DNA of 64,000 nucleotides. Source: Peribacillus simplex (GTDB lineage: Bacteria > Bacillota > Bacilli > Bacillales > DSM-1321). The DNA lies in assembly GCF_001578185.1 (NCBI RefSeq), contig NZ_CP011008.1, forward strand, positions 2,136,001 to 2,200,000, given 5' to 3'. A program made the translations under genes and the position numbers. Below the pieces are notes generated by a model. The model made no database searches and had not been told where the DNA came from. It saw only the letters and a list, made by a program, of their open reading frames with translations. This document shows, piece after piece, positions 33,474 through 44,476 of this stretch. Each line of letters begins with the position of its first letter. The stretch's first letter is position 1.

Positions 33474-34619
33474 ATGATGAATTTTTTATTATCTAAGGAA
33501 CATCAAATGATGCAAAAAATGGTACGTGAGTTTGCTCTAAACGAATGTGAACCTACTGCAGCTCAACGTGATGAAGAGGAATACTTTGATATTAAGATTT
33601 GGCAAAAGATGGCGGAACTTGGTTTATGTGGCATTCCTTGGCCAGTAGAGTACGGAGGTGCAGGTGCCGATTATTTGAGCTATGTGATCGTGGTGGAGGA
33701 ATTGTCTCGGGTGGACGCTTCAATTGGGACCACACTTTCCGCACATACATCGTTAGCCGGATGGCCGATTTACAAGTTTGGAACGGAACATCAAAAGCAA
33801 AAATATTTGCGGGCCATGGCGGAAGGAAAAAACATGGGTGCGTATTGCTTGACGGAATCTGGATCCGGATCTGATGCCAGTGGAATGAGAACAACAGCCG
33901 TTCTTGCCGGAGATGAATGGGTTTTGAACGGATCGAAGATTTTTATCACCAACGGAGGCTATGCCGACACTTATATCGTTTTCGCACAGACCAACTCTGC
34001 ACTAAAGCATAAAGGCATTTCTGCGTTTATTGTGGAAAAGGGCTTCCCAGGCTTCTCTGTAGGAAAGAAGGAAAAAAAGATGGGAATTCGCTCTTCCTCC
34101 ACGACAGAGATCATTTTTGAGGATTGCCGGGTTCCAAAGGACAATCTTTTGGGCCAAGTGGGTGAAGGGTTCCAGATTGCCATGAAGACTCTCGACGGCG
34201 GTCGGAACGGAATCGCTTCTCAAGCTGTTGGAATCGCTCAAGGAGCATTTGATAATGCCGTAACATTTGCAAAGGATCGCGTCCAATTTGGCAAACCGAT
34301 TAGCTCACTGCAAGCTATTCAATTCAAATTAGCCGATATGGCCACAAAAATTCAAGCTGCCCGTTTATTGACGTATCAGGCAGCATGGTATGAGGATCAA
34401 GGAATTCCTTACGGACTTCAATCTGCAATGTCCAAACTATTTGCTGGAGACACCGCCATGGAAGTAGCGGTGGAGGCTGTTCAAGTATTTGGCGGATATG
34501 GCTACACAAGGGAATACCCGGTAGAACGATATATGAGAGATGCTAAAATCACCCAAATCTATGAAGGGACGCAAGAGATTCAGCGTCTTGTTATTGCCGG
34601 AAATCTGCTTAAAGCATAA
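33474..34619 (+). CDS. Acyl-CoA dehydrogenase
   Basis: A 381-aa FAD enzyme that introduces the alpha-beta double bond into acyl-CoA and passes electrons to ETF. The FAD/substrate region [17 protein letters not shown] (near residues 123-139), [16 protein letters not shown] and the C-terminal [20 protein letters not shown] are typical, with catalytic Glu364 in YEGTQEIQR. It resembles short/branched-chain enzymes. AAAAGGGGA precedes the ATG, and a second in-frame ATG follows at once. Directly downstream are the wrecks of a dehydratase and etfA, its functional partners. Confidence 0.92.
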   Translation: MMNFLLSKEHQMMQKMVREFALNECEPTAAQRDEEEYFDIKIWQKMAELGLCGIPWPVEYGGAGADYLSYVIVVEELSRVDASIGTTLSAHTSLAGWPIYKFGTEHQKQKYLRAMAEGKNMGAYCLTESGSGSDASGMRTTAVLAGDEWVLNGSKIFITNGGYADTYIVFAQTNSALKHKGISAFIVEKGFPGFSVGKKEKKMGIRSSSTTEIIFEDCRVPKDNLLGQVGEGFQIAMKTLDGGRNGIASQAVGIAQGAFDNAVTFAKDRVQFGKPISSLQAIQFKLADMATKIQAARLLTYQAAWYEDQGIPYGLQSAMSKLFAGDTAMEVAVEAVQVFGGYGYTREYPVERYMRDAKITQIYEGTQEIQRLVIAGNLLKA

Positions 34620-34699
34620 AAAAAACTCAATATTAACGAAAACAGGAATGTAATCTATTAAAAAGAAGCAAATGGGCTTGTCAAACGTGAAAGATTTGC

Positions 34700-34945
34700 T
34701 TGGGCATAGTTAGAGCCTTACCGCATGGCAGTGGAAAAAGGAAAAATAAAAGAATTGGCGATTGCAATAGGGGATGATTTTCTACAGCTTGGAGTCAGCT
34801 AAGGATGCTGGTATTCCTGTTCCGCTCGCTTTTTTGCAAATCATTGGCAGTTATGGCTTTCAAGAGAAAAGGAGGTTTGTTGGCAAAGTGGTAGAGAAAA
34901 AAGCTGACAACGTTGTTGTGGGTGAAATACAGGCGAAGTCGGGGT
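34700..34945 (+). pseudogene. Remnant of a MaoC-like/FAS1-type dehydratase N-terminal domain
   Basis: In two frames one can read YRMAVEKGKIKELAIAIGDD, then YSLESAKDAGIPVPLAFLQI and IGSYGF, the pattern of the N-terminal half of MaoC-type hydratases. A later fragment (GKVVEKKADNVVVGEI) fits the beginning of the second hot-dog region. No start codon, an internal stop and several missing blocks show decay. The intact enzyme would hydrate enoyl-CoA after the acyl-CoA dehydrogenase step. Moderate confidence, because only short blocks are left. Confidence 0.6.
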
Positions 34946-35081
34946 GTCTAACTCTAAAGTTGTCGTTGCGATTAACAAGATTCCGAAACACCTATCTTTC
35001 AAGTAGCGGACTACGGTATTGTGGGGGAATTTGTTTGAGGTGATTCCGCTTCTAGCGAAAGAAATTCAAAAAAACTGGTAA
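34946..35081 (+). pseudogene. etfA: C-terminal remnant of electron transfer flavoprotein alpha subunit
   Basis: The fragments SNSKVVVAIN, DSETPIFQVADYGIVG and LFEVIPLLAKEIQ occur in three successive frames and together form the conserved FAD-binding C-terminus of EtfA. At least two frameshifts (near 34982 and 35022) and the loss of everything upstream make it non-functional. It is fused directly to the dehydratase remnant, which suggests a large deletion between them. Confidence 0.8.
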
Positions 35082-35200
35082 ATTCTTAAATAAGAACATG
35101 TTATTACTCCTGATTAATAAGTGCATCTCTTCTCAATAAAGATCTCCTATCAATAGAGTGATTGATAGACAATAATAAGCTTTTGGAAAGGAATTCGTAT

Positions 35201-36556
35201 ATGTTTAAAAAGGTTCTTATTGCTAATCGAGGAGAAATTGCTGTCCGTGTGATTAGGGCGTGTAAGGAAATGGGGATATCTACGGTCGCTGTATATTCTG
35301 AAGCAGACCATGAAGCTTTGCATGTACGTCTAGCAGATGAAGCCTATTGCATTGGACCACACCTATCATCTAAGAGCTACTTGAATATGACCAATTTATT
35401 AATTGTTGCTGAAATTTCACATGCAGATGCTATCCATCCCGGCTATGGATTTTTAGCGGAAAGTGCAGAATTTGCTAATTTATGTATTGAAAACGATATC
35501 ATTTTTATTGGGCCATCACCTGAGGCCATCAGTAAGATGGGGGCGAAAGCGGTAGCGAGAGAAACGATGGAATACGCTGGCGTACCAATTGTCCCAGGTA
35601 CGGATGGGATTATTGAAGATATTGATGAAGCTGTTTTTACAGCAAGACGTATCGGGTATCCCGTTATTGTTAAAGCCACTGCCGGTGGTGGTGGAAAAGG
35701 GATGAGGGTTGCTAAATGCGAGGAAGAGTTAAAAAAAGCGATTTCAATGGCGCAGCAAGAAGCAGCTACAGCTTTTGGTAATGCAGGTGTTTATTTAGAA
35801 AAGTACATTGAAGAGCCTCGACACATTGAAATCCAAATTATGGGTGATTCCTTTGGCAATGTCGTGCACTTAGGGGAACGTGATTGCTCAATCCAGAGAC
35901 GCCATCAAAAGCTAATTGAAGAAGCGCCATCCCCTGCACTTGATGAAGAACTAAGAACTAAAATGGGAGAGGCGGCATTAAAAGCCGCGAAGGCAGTACA
36001 ATATTCAGGGGCAGGTACCATTGAATTTTTACTAGATAAACATAAAAATTTTTACTTTATGGAAATGAATACTCGTATTCAAGTTGAACACCCAGTTACA
36101 GAACTTATAACAGGAGTAGACTTAATCAAAGAACAATTACTTGTTGCCTCAGGTCATAGGCTATCTGTCAAACAAGAAGATATTCATATCAATGGTTGGT
36201 CGATCGAATGCCGGATTAATGCAGAAAATCCTGATAAAAAATTTATGCCATCCCCTGGGAAAATTGGATTATACCTACCTCCGGGTGGATTTGGAATCCG
36301 AGTCGATAGCGCAGTTTATCCAGAATATACGATCTCACCATTTTATGATTCGATGATTGCCAAATTAATCGTACATGGAAAAACTCGTGAAGAAGCAATT
36401 GCAAGGATGAAGCGAGCCTTAAGCGAGTTCGTCATTGAAGGAATTGATACAACAATCGCTTTCCACCTTCGCTTATTAGAACATCCGGATTTTATAGCTG
36501 GTAATTTCAACACGAAATTTTTAGAGATGAATGATCTAACGGTTTCCACTAAGTAA
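35201..36556 (+). CDS. accC: Biotin carboxylase subunit of an acyl-CoA carboxylase
   Basis: A 451-aa AccC-type biotin carboxylase that carboxylates biotin on the carrier protein with ATP and bicarbonate. Motifs are [19 protein letters not shown] at the N-terminus, the ATP-grasp glycine loop [14 protein letters not shown] (near 160-173), [15 protein letters not shown] (~286-300) and the C-terminal barrel. The ATG at 35201 is chosen because it starts the conserved [11 protein letters not shown] and has GGAAAGGA upstream. With the BCCP and carboxyltransferase genes and mutAB downstream it most likely serves propionyl-CoA carboxylation rather than fatty acid synthesis. Confidence 0.9.
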   Translation: MFKKVLIANRGEIAVRVIRACKEMGISTVAVYSEADHEALHVRLADEAYCIGPHLSSKSYLNMTNLLIVAEISHADAIHPGYGFLAESAEFANLCIENDIIFIGPSPEAISKMGAKAVARETMEYAGVPIVPGTDGIIEDIDEAVFTARRIGYPVIVKATAGGGGKGMRVAKCEEELKKAISMAQQEAATAFGNAGVYLEKYIEEPRHIEIQIMGDSFGNVVHLGERDCSIQRRHQKLIEEAPSPALDEELRTKMGEAALKAAKAVQYSGAGTIEFLLDKHKNFYFMEMNTRIQVEHPVTELITGVDLIKEQLLVASGHRLSVKQEDIHINGWSIECRINAENPDKKFMPSPGKIGLYLPPGGFGIRVDSAVYPEYTISPFYDSMIAKLIVHGKTREEAIARMKRALSEFVIEGIDTTIAFHLRLLEHPDFIAGNFNTKFLEMNDLTVSTK

Positions 36557-36765
36557 CTAGTGGTGATTTGAAGTATTCAGTGGCACTAGTTCATTTAGTG
36601 AAGAGAAGAGGTAATGGATTTGGAAAAACAATTTTTTAAAGTATTGATTAGAATGGCCAGATAATCGGGACTGAACCTATGTGTGGAGATTTCATAGATC
36701 CTAAAAAATCGGAAATGAGTAAAGAAAAAATGATAGAAATTAAATTGTAGAAGGAGTGTTTCCTC

Positions 36766-37260
36766 ATGTTTAAAATGAATGACATTAAAGAATTAATTCG
36801 AGCGGTGGACCGTTCTTCAATTGGAGAATTAACGATTAAAGGTGAAAATGATCACCAAATAACGATTAGTAAACAAATGAATGTCGGACAAACAGCGCTT
36901 ATCGGAGAAACGCAAGTCCCAGCAAATATTGCTGTCTCACCTGTGAAAGTGGAAGCGGCACCCGTTCAAAAGCAGGAAGAAATACAAGCACCAGCGGCGA
37001 CAATTGCTGATGACACATCGATTCATAAAATTACTTCCCCAATGGTGGGAACATTTTATACGGCTCCATCACCTGATTCTGATGCCTATGTAAGAGTGGG
37101 AGATCAAATAAAAGAAGACACAGTGTTATGTATTGTGGAAGCCATGAAGCTTATGAATGAGCTTGAAGCGGAAGTTAGTGGTGAAATTGTTGAAATCTTT
37201 GTGGAAAATGGTCAGGTTGTTGAATATGGCCAGCCCTTGTTCCTCGTAAAAACAGCATAA
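36766..37260 (+). CDS. accB: Biotin carboxyl carrier protein
   Basis: A 164-aa AccB-type carrier. An N-terminal helix-rich part ([20 protein letters not shown]), a Pro/Ala/Gln-rich flexible linker near residues 50-85 and a C-terminal biotinyl domain are seen. The biotin attachment site is VEAMKLMNE with Lys128. It carries the carboxyl group between the biotin carboxylase and the carboxyltransferase. RBS GAAGGAGTG. The ~200 bases before it hold fragments that read in part as a short protein tail (GTEPMCGDFIDPKKSEMSKE), perhaps another gene remnant that I cannot identify. Confidence 0.92.
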   Translation: MFKMNDIKELIRAVDRSSIGELTIKGENDHQITISKQMNVGQTALIGETQVPANIAVSPVKVEAAPVQKQEEIQAPAATIADDTSIHKITSPMVGTFYTAPSPDSDAYVRVGDQIKEDTVLCIVEAMKLMNELEAEVSGEIVEIFVENGQVVEYGQPLFLVKTA

Positions 37261-37299
37261 ACAATAAAATTTAAATACTGATAGGAGAGGAACCACAGC

Positions 37300-38850
37300 A
37301 TGGATATGTTCGATAAAATCGAGATCATGGAAGAACGACGGGAAAAAGTGAAGCTGGGGGGCGGTTATGCACGGATTGATGCCCAGCATGACCGCGGGAA
37401 GCTTACTGCTAGAGAGCGAATCGAACTATTAGTGGATGAAGGGACATTCGTTGAAATAAACCCATTTATTGAAAATCGCGGCCTTGAATATGGATCTGGG
37501 GAGGCTCCAGGAGAAGGGGTTGTTACAGGATACGGTAAGGTCGATGGGTGCCTTATTTTCCTTTTTGCTCAAGATTTTACTGTTTTCGGCGGAGCCCTTG
37601 GCGAAATGCATGCGACAAAGATTACCAAAATCATGGATTTAGCTGCAGAAAATGGAGCACCTATAATCGGGTTAAATGACTCAGGTGGAGCACGAATACA
37701 AGAAGGTGTTTTATCACTAGATGGATATGGACACATTTTCTATCGAAACTCCATTTATTCAGGAGTAATTCCACAAATTTCCGTGATTATGGGACCTTGT
37801 GCCGGGGGGGCTGTTTATTCTCCTGCGATTACAGATTTCGTTTTCATGGTAGAAAAAACTAGTCAAATGTTTATTACAGGTCCAAAGGTAATTGAGTCGG
37901 TAACGGGAGCAAAGATTAATAGTGAGGATTTAGGTGGTGCGTCCGTTCATTCCACAATAAGTGGAAATGCCCATTTTACTGGACCAACGGAAGAAGACGT
38001 ATTAAACGAAGTCAGGAGATTAATTGGCTACTTGCCATCAAACTATGAAGAAAATCCACCTTACAAAGAGCCAGTAAATAAAGTTCCTTTAGATGAAAGA
38101 ATCGATGAACTTCTTGATGTTGTCCCGATTGATGGAACGAAGGTTTATGATGTGCGTAAGGTGATTCATTTAATTGTTGATGATCAAGATTTCATGGAAG
38201 TCCAGCCTAAATTCGCTAAAAACATTGTCGTTGGCTTTGGCCGTATAAACGGCGATACAGTCGGTATAATCGCAAATAATCCGAAGATGATGGCTGGTGG
38301 TCTTGATATTGATTCATCTGACAAATGTGCTCGCTTCATCCGATTCTGTGATTGCTTTAAGATTCCATTAATTACATTTGAAGACGTGAGTGGCTTTATC
38401 CCAGGAATTCAACAAGAGCATGGCGGGATTATCCGGCATGGAGCGAAAATTTTATATGCCTATTCGGAAGCTTTGGTTCCCAAAATTACAGTGATTCTTC
38501 GAAAAGCATATGGTGGGGCTTACGTTGCCCTAAACAGTAAAGCAACCGGGGCAGACTTAGTATTTGCTTGGCCTAGTGCGGAAATTGCGGTTATGGGACC
38601 ATCCGGGGCGGCCAATATCATTTTTGCAAAAGAGATTAATGAAAGTACAGATCCGGAGGCCTTTAGGCAAGAAAAAATCAACGAATACCGCGAACGGTTT
38701 GCCAATCCTTACGTCGCATCAGCTAATGGCATTGTTGATGATGTAATTGACCCGAGGGATACAAGAAAAAGTATCGCTAGTGCATTGGAAATGCTAAAAA
38801 ACAAGAAGAAAGCATTACCTAAGAAAAGGCATGGAAATATCCCTTTATAA
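37300..38850 (+). CDS. pccB: Acyl-CoA (propionyl-CoA) carboxylase carboxyltransferase subunit
   Basis: A 516-aa fused alpha/beta carboxyltransferase of the PccB/12S family, with two crotonase-like halves. Visible are LGGGYARIDAQHDRGKLTAR near the N-terminus, NDSGGARIQEGVLSLDGYG (~126-144), GPCAGGAVYSPAITDF (~165-180) and in the second half DVSGFIPGIQQEHGGIIRHG and RKAYGGAYVALNSK. It transfers carboxyl from biotin to propionyl-CoA, making (S)-methylmalonyl-CoA. RBS AGGAGAGG. The placement before mutAB-meaB makes propionyl-CoA the most likely substrate; methylcrotonyl- or acetyl-CoA remain possible. Confidence 0.9.
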   Translation: MDMFDKIEIMEERREKVKLGGGYARIDAQHDRGKLTARERIELLVDEGTFVEINPFIENRGLEYGSGEAPGEGVVTGYGKVDGCLIFLFAQDFTVFGGALGEMHATKITKIMDLAAENGAPIIGLNDSGGARIQEGVLSLDGYGHIFYRNSIYSGVIPQISVIMGPCAGGAVYSPAITDFVFMVEKTSQMFITGPKVIESVTGAKINSEDLGGASVHSTISGNAHFTGPTEEDVLNEVRRLIGYLPSNYEENPPYKEPVNKVPLDERIDELLDVVPIDGTKVYDVRKVIHLIVDDQDFMEVQPKFAKNIVVGFGRINGDTVGIIANNPKMMAGGLDIDSSDKCARFIRFCDCFKIPLITFEDVSGFIPGIQQEHGGIIRHGAKILYAYSEALVPKITVILRKAYGGAYVALNSKATGADLVFAWPSAEIAVMGPSGAANIIFAKEINESTDPEAFRQEKINEYRERFANPYVASANGIVDDVIDPRDTRKSIASALEMLKNKKKALPKKRHGNIPL

Positions 38851-38997
38851 ACCTTTTCTTTAATAGATTATGAACTACCTATATTAATAGAAGAAAAACA
38901 TCTAAAGACGACAAATGAAAAAAAACCTAGCGTAAATTGAGATGGTATAGAAGGGAGAGAGCGATAGCATAGGGATTGATGCTTAGCGCAACTTAAA

Positions 38998-41094
38998 ATG
39001 GATAAAAAAATAGTGGACCAATTTTCAGAATTTGAGATCCCAAGTTATGAACAGTGGCGTGATCTAACAGAACAATCTTTAAAAGGAGCTTCTTTTGAAA
39101 AAAGACTTATTACAGAAACTTATGAAGGAATTTTACTTCAGCCGATGTATCGAAAGGAGGATGCCGCCACTCTTCCTTTTCTGCAGTCTTTGCCAGGTAT
39201 GGCCCCTTTTACTCGCGGCACTAAAACGCTTATAAATGGATGGGAAATCAATCAGGAAATCAATGTTGGAATACCCACTTCTTTTAATAAAGTAGCACGG
39301 CATGACCTTAGCAAGGGGCAAACCTCATTAAATATCGTCCTTGATACACCAACGAAACGTGGAATAAATGCGAATGAAGCTACCTCAGAAGTAGGGAAAG
39401 CGGGACTATCGATTTCAGGGGTAACCGATGTAGCCGGTGCACTAAAAGATATTGACTTTGGTAATGTTCCTTTTCACGTTAGTGCTGGGGCAAATTCATT
39501 GCCAATCCTAGCTCTGATTATCGCTCATCTAGAACAGTCCGGACGACAAGTGGAGGAATTACATGGGTGTATAGGAATGGATCCACTCGCAGAACTGGTA
39601 GAAAGTGGAGCATTGGCTTACGAGTTGGAAGATTGTTATACATGGATGGCCGACATAACAAAATGGGCAAATGAGAATACCCCCCATTTACAAACGGTTC
39701 TAATCCATGGAAATGTCTATCATGACGGTGGAAGTAGTACGGTTGAAGAATTAGCTTTTTCCTTATCAACAGGTGTCGAATATCTACAGGCACTAACTTC
39801 CCAAGGAATTGATATAAATAAAGCCGCCAGCAGTATCCGTTTTTCGTTCTCAATCGGTTCCGGTTATTTTATGGAAATTGCCAAACTTCGTGCCGCAAGA
39901 ACTCTTTGGGCAAGAATTGTAGAAACCTTTGGTGGGAATGAAGAAGCCCAGAAGATGACGATGCATGCACGAACATCTGCATGGACAAAAACTGTTTTTG
40001 ATCTCTATGTGAATATGCTGCGTGCTACAACAGAAGCATTTTCTGCAGCAGTCGGTGGAGCTGACAGCATTCATGTTAGTTGCTTTGATGAAGCGATTCA
40101 AAAGTCTACCGCTTTTTCACGACGAATTGCACGGAATGCCTCCATTATTTTAAAAGAAGAAGCTCATATTGCGAGGACAATCGATCCAGCCGGTGGCTCA
40201 TGGTACGTAGAAGTACTGACAAATGAGGTTGCCAAAAAGACATGGGGACTCTTCCAGGAAACAGAGCGAAAAGGTGGGATTTTCCAGTCGTTAATAAAAG
40301 AATTCCCACAAAATTTGGTTCAACAAACAGCTTCAAAGCGGGTAGGGAACATTGCAAGTCGAAAGGATATATTTGTTGGGACAAATATGTATGTGAATAT
40401 TGAAGAAAAAGGAATAGATTGGTTAGCTATTGATGAGGCGTCTCAAATTGATGATCATATCAATAAGGTTAAAGGTCGAGCACATAGACCGGTTGCAAGC
40501 TTAGCTGCAATTCCCAATAAAACAGAAGCGTCGATTCAGGTAGCGAAACAAGGTGCATCGTTAGGTGAAATTGCAGAAGCAACAGGTAGAAGGTCTGAAT
40601 CTGTTGTCAGCGTTAAAGCAATCCGTCCTACGAGAGGTGCCATTCAGTTTGAACAACTCCGTCAAACCATCAATGAAAATGCAGAAAAGGCAGGTAATCG
40701 TCCAAAAGTTTTTCTAGCGAACCTAGGACCTATTTCAGATCATAAAGTGCGAGCAGATTTTGCTGCAGGATTTTTTGAAGTAGGCGGTTTCGATGTTATT
40801 CAAAACAATGGATTTACTTCTGCAAAAGAAGCAGCAGATGCAGCTATTGCTTCAAACGCCGGTATTGTCATCATTTGTGGAAAAGATGAAGACTACCAAC
40901 AAACAGCGATTCCACTTGCAAGGTCTATTAAAAAAGCGGATGCACAAATAACCGTATTATTAGCAGGAAAGCCTAGCGAAGTCGATGAAATAAGATTTAA
41001 AGAGGCTGGAATAGCTGAATTTGCTCATGCTGGCTCAAATTGCTATGACGTGCTAAGTCAACTTCTAGATAAGAAAGGAGTTGCTGCATTATGA
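38998..41094 (+). CDS. mutA: Methylmalonyl-CoA mutase small (non-catalytic) subunit
   Basis: A 698-aa MutA homologue with the mutase TIM-barrel fold ([20 protein letters not shown] at the N-terminus) and a degenerate B12-binding domain at the C-terminus ([20 protein letters not shown]) that lacks the complete DxHxxG-SxL-GG set. It forms the heterodimer with MutB but does not itself bind adenosylcobalamin. The stop overlaps the mutB start as ATGA. The ribosome binding site before this ATG is weak (no clear AGGAGG within 15 bases), so expression may be low or depend on upstream translation. Confidence 0.92.
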   Translation: MDKKIVDQFSEFEIPSYEQWRDLTEQSLKGASFEKRLITETYEGILLQPMYRKEDAATLPFLQSLPGMAPFTRGTKTLINGWEINQEINVGIPTSFNKVARHDLSKGQTSLNIVLDTPTKRGINANEATSEVGKAGLSISGVTDVAGALKDIDFGNVPFHVSAGANSLPILALIIAHLEQSGRQVEELHGCIGMDPLAELVESGALAYELEDCYTWMADITKWANENTPHLQTVLIHGNVYHDGGSSTVEELAFSLSTGVEYLQALTSQGIDINKAASSIRFSFSIGSGYFMEIAKLRAARTLWARIVETFGGNEEAQKMTMHARTSAWTKTVFDLYVNMLRATTEAFSAAVGGADSIHVSCFDEAIQKSTAFSRRIARNASIILKEEAHIARTIDPAGGSWYVEVLTNEVAKKTWGLFQETERKGGIFQSLIKEFPQNLVQQTASKRVGNIASRKDIFVGTNMYVNIEEKGIDWLAIDEASQIDDHINKVKGRAHRPVASLAAIPNKTEASIQVAKQGASLGEIAEATGRRSESVVSVKAIRPTRGAIQFEQLRQTINENAEKAGNRPKVFLANLGPISDHKVRADFAAGFFEVGGFDVIQNNGFTSAKEAADAAIASNAGIVIICGKDEDYQQTAIPLARSIKKADAQITVLLAGKPSEVDEIRFKEAGIAEFAHAGSNCYDVLSQLLDKKGVAAL

Positions 41095-43271
41095 CAAAAC
41101 CAGATTTCAGCCAAGTAAAATATAAGGATGAAAGAATAGCAGAATATAGCGAGTGGCGTAAACAAGCAGAAAAACTTTCTGGAAAGTCTTTTGAAGAATT
41201 AACAGTTCCGACTTATGAAAAAATTGATGTAAAGCCGCTTTACACAAATATGGACACACAAGGAATGAATCATTTAGATTATGTGGCGGGAATCGCACCA
41301 TTCTTTCGAGGTCCCTACCCAGCTATGTATAAATCACAACCTTGGACGGTTCGTCAATATGCTGGCTTTTCTACAGCGGAAGAAAGTAATGCGTTTTACC
41401 GCAGAAACTTAGCTGCAGGACAAAAAGGGCTTTCGATCGCCTTTGATTTAGCCACACATCGTGGGTATGATTCGGATCATCCTAGAGTCGTAGGCGATGT
41501 GGGAAAAGCCGGCGTTGCCGTTGATTCCATTCTAGACATGAAGATTTTATTTGATGGAATCCCATTGGACCAAATGTCTGTTTCGATGACGATGAACGGA
41601 GCTGTCCTGCCAATTATGGCTTTTTACATCGTGGCAGCTGAAGAACAAGGAGTTCCCCAAGAGAAGCTTTCTGGAACAATACAAAATGATATTTTAAAAG
41701 AATATATGGTTCGTAATACGTACATCTTTCCTCCAGAATCGTCAATGAAAATTATAGCAGATATCTTTGAATACACGTCCCAGCATATGCCGAAATTTAA
41801 TTCCATTAGCATCTCCGGTTATCATATGCAAGAAGCGGGGGCTACGGCCGATATAGAGTTGGGCTATACCCTTGCAGATGGATTAGAATATGTCAAAACG
41901 GGTTTAAAAGCAGGGATTGATATTGATCGATTTGCTCCACGACTTTCCTTCTTCTGGGCAATCGGAATGAATTACTATATGGAAGTGGCTAAAATGCGCG
42001 CAGCTCGTTTAATTTGGGCGAAACTAATGAAAAGGTTTTACCCGAAAAATGAAAAGTCGTTAGCACTTCGAACCCACTCGCAAACATCTGGATGGAGCTT
42101 AACAGAGCAAGACCCATTCAATAATGTTTCACGTACCTGTATTGAAGCGATGGCTGCTGCTCTTGGTCATACACAATCCCTACATACGAACGCACTGGAT
42201 GAGGCGATTGCGTTACCGACCGATTTTTCTGCCCGAATAGCTCGAAATACCCAACTATACCTACAGGATGAAACGGGGATAACCAACGTATTAGATCCAT
42301 GGGGCGGCTCCTATTACGTGGAGTCACTTACGGCTGAATTACTTGAAAAAGCCTGGGAACATATTGAAGAAATCGAAGCACTTGGTGGAATGGCAAAAGC
42401 CATTGAAACAGGACTGCCAAAGATGAGAATTGAAGAAGCCGCTGCTAGAAGACAAGCGCATATTGATTCTGGTAAAGAATCGATCATTGGAGTGAATAAA
42501 TACCGTTTAGAAAAAGAGGACCCTCTTGAGATATTAGATATTGATAATACTGCTGTCCGTGAAGCGCAAATTCGCCGCTTAGAGCAACTCCGGGCAGAAA
42601 GGGATAAAGCAAAGGTAGAAGCAGCACTTCAAGGGATTACAAAAGCGGCTGAAACTGGAGAAGGAAACCTCTTAGAGCTAGCGGTAAATGCAGCTCGCGC
42701 TAGAGCGAGCCTAGGAGAAATTTCGAATGCATACGAACAAGTAGTAGGGAGACATAAAGCAGTAATTCGTTCGATTAGCGGAGTGTATAGTACAGAGTTT
42801 GGGGAAGAGGAACAAGTGAAAATTGTCCGTGAAATGTCCGATCAATTTGAAGAGAATGAAGGCCGCCGCCCTCGAATTATGATTGCAAAGATGGGACAGG
42901 ACGGACATGACCGCGGAGCTAAAGTGATTTCGACTGCATTTGCAGACCTTGGTTTTGATGTTGATATTGGTCCCTTATTCCAAACCCCAGAGGAAGCAGC
43001 CTTACAAGCCGTGGAAAATGATGTACATGTTCTAGGGATGAGCTCTCTTGCTGCTGGTCATAAAACATTACTTCCTCAAGTCGTGGAACAGCTGAAGCGT
43101 TTAGGCCGTGAAGATATTGCCGTCGTGATTGGCGGTGTTATTCCTGCTCAAGATTACAGTTACTTAATAGAAAAAGGAGCAGCTGCCATATTTGGACCAG
43201 GAACGGTTATCCCGATTGCCGCACAACAGGTGATAGAAGAATTAAATCGTCGTCTCGGATTGGTTACTTAA
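41091..43271 (+). CDS. mutB: Methylmalonyl-CoA mutase large (catalytic) subunit
   Basis: A 726-aa catalytic subunit that interconverts (R)-methylmalonyl-CoA and succinyl-CoA with adenosylcobalamin. The catalytic barrel shows [20 protein letters not shown] and [20 protein letters not shown] near residues 105-150. The C-terminal cobalamin domain has [12 protein letters not shown] with the cobalt-binding His606, then GMSSLAAGH and [11 protein letters not shown]. It overlaps mutA by 4 bases and is followed without gap by meaB, so the three are translationally coupled. Confidence 0.95.
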   Translation: MTKPDFSQVKYKDERIAEYSEWRKQAEKLSGKSFEELTVPTYEKIDVKPLYTNMDTQGMNHLDYVAGIAPFFRGPYPAMYKSQPWTVRQYAGFSTAEESNAFYRRNLAAGQKGLSIAFDLATHRGYDSDHPRVVGDVGKAGVAVDSILDMKILFDGIPLDQMSVSMTMNGAVLPIMAFYIVAAEEQGVPQEKLSGTIQNDILKEYMVRNTYIFPPESSMKIIADIFEYTSQHMPKFNSISISGYHMQEAGATADIELGYTLADGLEYVKTGLKAGIDIDRFAPRLSFFWAIGMNYYMEVAKMRAARLIWAKLMKRFYPKNEKSLALRTHSQTSGWSLTEQDPFNNVSRTCIEAMAAALGHTQSLHTNALDEAIALPTDFSARIARNTQLYLQDETGITNVLDPWGGSYYVESLTAELLEKAWEHIEEIEALGGMAKAIETGLPKMRIEEAAARRQAHIDSGKESIIGVNKYRLEKEDPLEILDIDNTAVREAQIRRLEQLRAERDKAKVEAALQGITKAAETGEGNLLELAVNAARARASLGEISNAYEQVVGRHKAVIRSISGVYSTEFGEEEQVKIVREMSDQFEENEGRRPRIMIAKMGQDGHDRGAKVISTAFADLGFDVDIGPLFQTPEEAALQAVENDVHVLGMSSLAAGHKTLLPQVVEQLKRLGREDIAVVIGGVIPAQDYSYLIEKGAAAIFGPGTVIPIAAQQVIEELNRRLGLVT

Positions 43272-44282
43272 ATGACAGAAAAAATATCGCCAAGACGAAG
43301 ACACCTTACGGTTGATGAATATGTGCAGGGTGTGATGAATGGAAATCGTGCAATTATTGCTCAAGCGATCACCTTAGTTGAAAGCAATTTACCCAAACAC
43401 ATGGAAATGGCACAAAAGGTGCTAAAAGAACTGATTCCATATACAGGAAAATCAATTCGAATCGGCATTACAGGGGTTCCTGGGGCTGGTAAGAGCACGT
43501 TAATTGAATCCTTTGGTATGATGCTCTGTGAGCAAAATCACCGTGTAGCGGTATTAGCCGTTGACCCAACTAGCAGTGTATCTAGAGGAAGTATTCTAGG
43601 TGACAAAACACGAATGGAACATCTTTCTCGCCACCCACATGCATATGTTCGACCGTCACCATCAAGTGGCACGTTAGGAGGGGTCACTAGAAAAAGCCGT
43701 GAAACCCTTCTTATTTGTGAGGCAGCAGGGTATGACGTAATAATCGTGGAAACCGTCGGAGTCGGCCAAAATGAAATAACCGTCCGGTCCATGGTGGATT
43801 TTTTCCTAGTTATTATGCTGACTGGTGCAGGGGGTGAGCTACAAGGAATGAAAAAAGGGGTGATGGAATTAGCTGATGCTATTTTCATTAATAAAGCGGA
43901 TGGCGAAAACAAACAAGCTGCCCTGAATGCAAAGATGGAATACAATCGTCTCCTGCATTTCTTACAGCCAATCACCGAGGGTTGGGAAACAAAAGCATTT
44001 ACTGTGTCTGCCTTAACGGATGAAGGAGTATCTCACATTTGGAAGGTCATTCAGGAATATAAACAAGTTACCAGTAGGACTGGGTTTTTTGGAAAAAGAA
44101 GAAAAGAACAAATGATTGACTGGTTTCATTCTATGATAGAGGCCCAATTAAAGGCGAGATTTTATGGTAATCCATCGATGAAAAAGAACATTTCTAAAAT
44201 GGAAGGGTTACTTCTTAACGGCCATACTTCTCCCACACTCGCAATCCAACAATTATTCAACATTTATGATGAAAATAGATAG
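43272..44282 (+). CDS. meaB: Methylmalonyl-CoA mutase-associated GTPase MeaB
   Basis: A 336-aa G3E-type P-loop GTPase (MeaB/ArgK) that guards and reloads the mutase with adenosylcobalamin. Walker A is GVPGAGKST with Lys74, VDPTSSVSRGSILGDKTRM forms the switch I region and VETVGVGQNE is Walker B/switch II, with NKADG for guanine specificity. The ATG directly follows the mutB stop with no separate ribosome binding site, so coupling is expected. This is the standard mutA-mutB-meaB order. Confidence 0.94.
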   Translation: MTEKISPRRRHLTVDEYVQGVMNGNRAIIAQAITLVESNLPKHMEMAQKVLKELIPYTGKSIRIGITGVPGAGKSTLIESFGMMLCEQNHRVAVLAVDPTSSVSRGSILGDKTRMEHLSRHPHAYVRPSPSSGTLGGVTRKSRETLLICEAAGYDVIIVETVGVGQNEITVRSMVDFFLVIMLTGAGGELQGMKKGVMELADAIFINKADGENKQAALNAKMEYNRLLHFLQPITEGWETKAFTVSALTDEGVSHIWKVIQEYKQVTSRTGFFGKRRKEQMIDWFHSMIEAQLKARFYGNPSMKKNISKMEGLLLNGHTSPTLAIQQLFNIYDENR

Positions 44283-44476
44283 GAAAAGGAAGGCTTTTCA
44301 TTAAGAAGAGAAAAGGGATACCGGGTATAGCCTAATATATTACCTTAACAATATACCGTTAATTAATATCATGTACCAATAACGGTATAAAATTAGAACG
44401 TAAAATAAAGAAATGGAAAAGGTGTTTTCCATCCATCAAATCGAATCAAACAATCTTCAATAAAGGAGAATGAATT

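Noticed and set aside
34774..35043. 89-codon hypothetical protein
   Set aside because: It is a chance frame made from the decayed MaoC-like and etfA fragments, crossing their junction.
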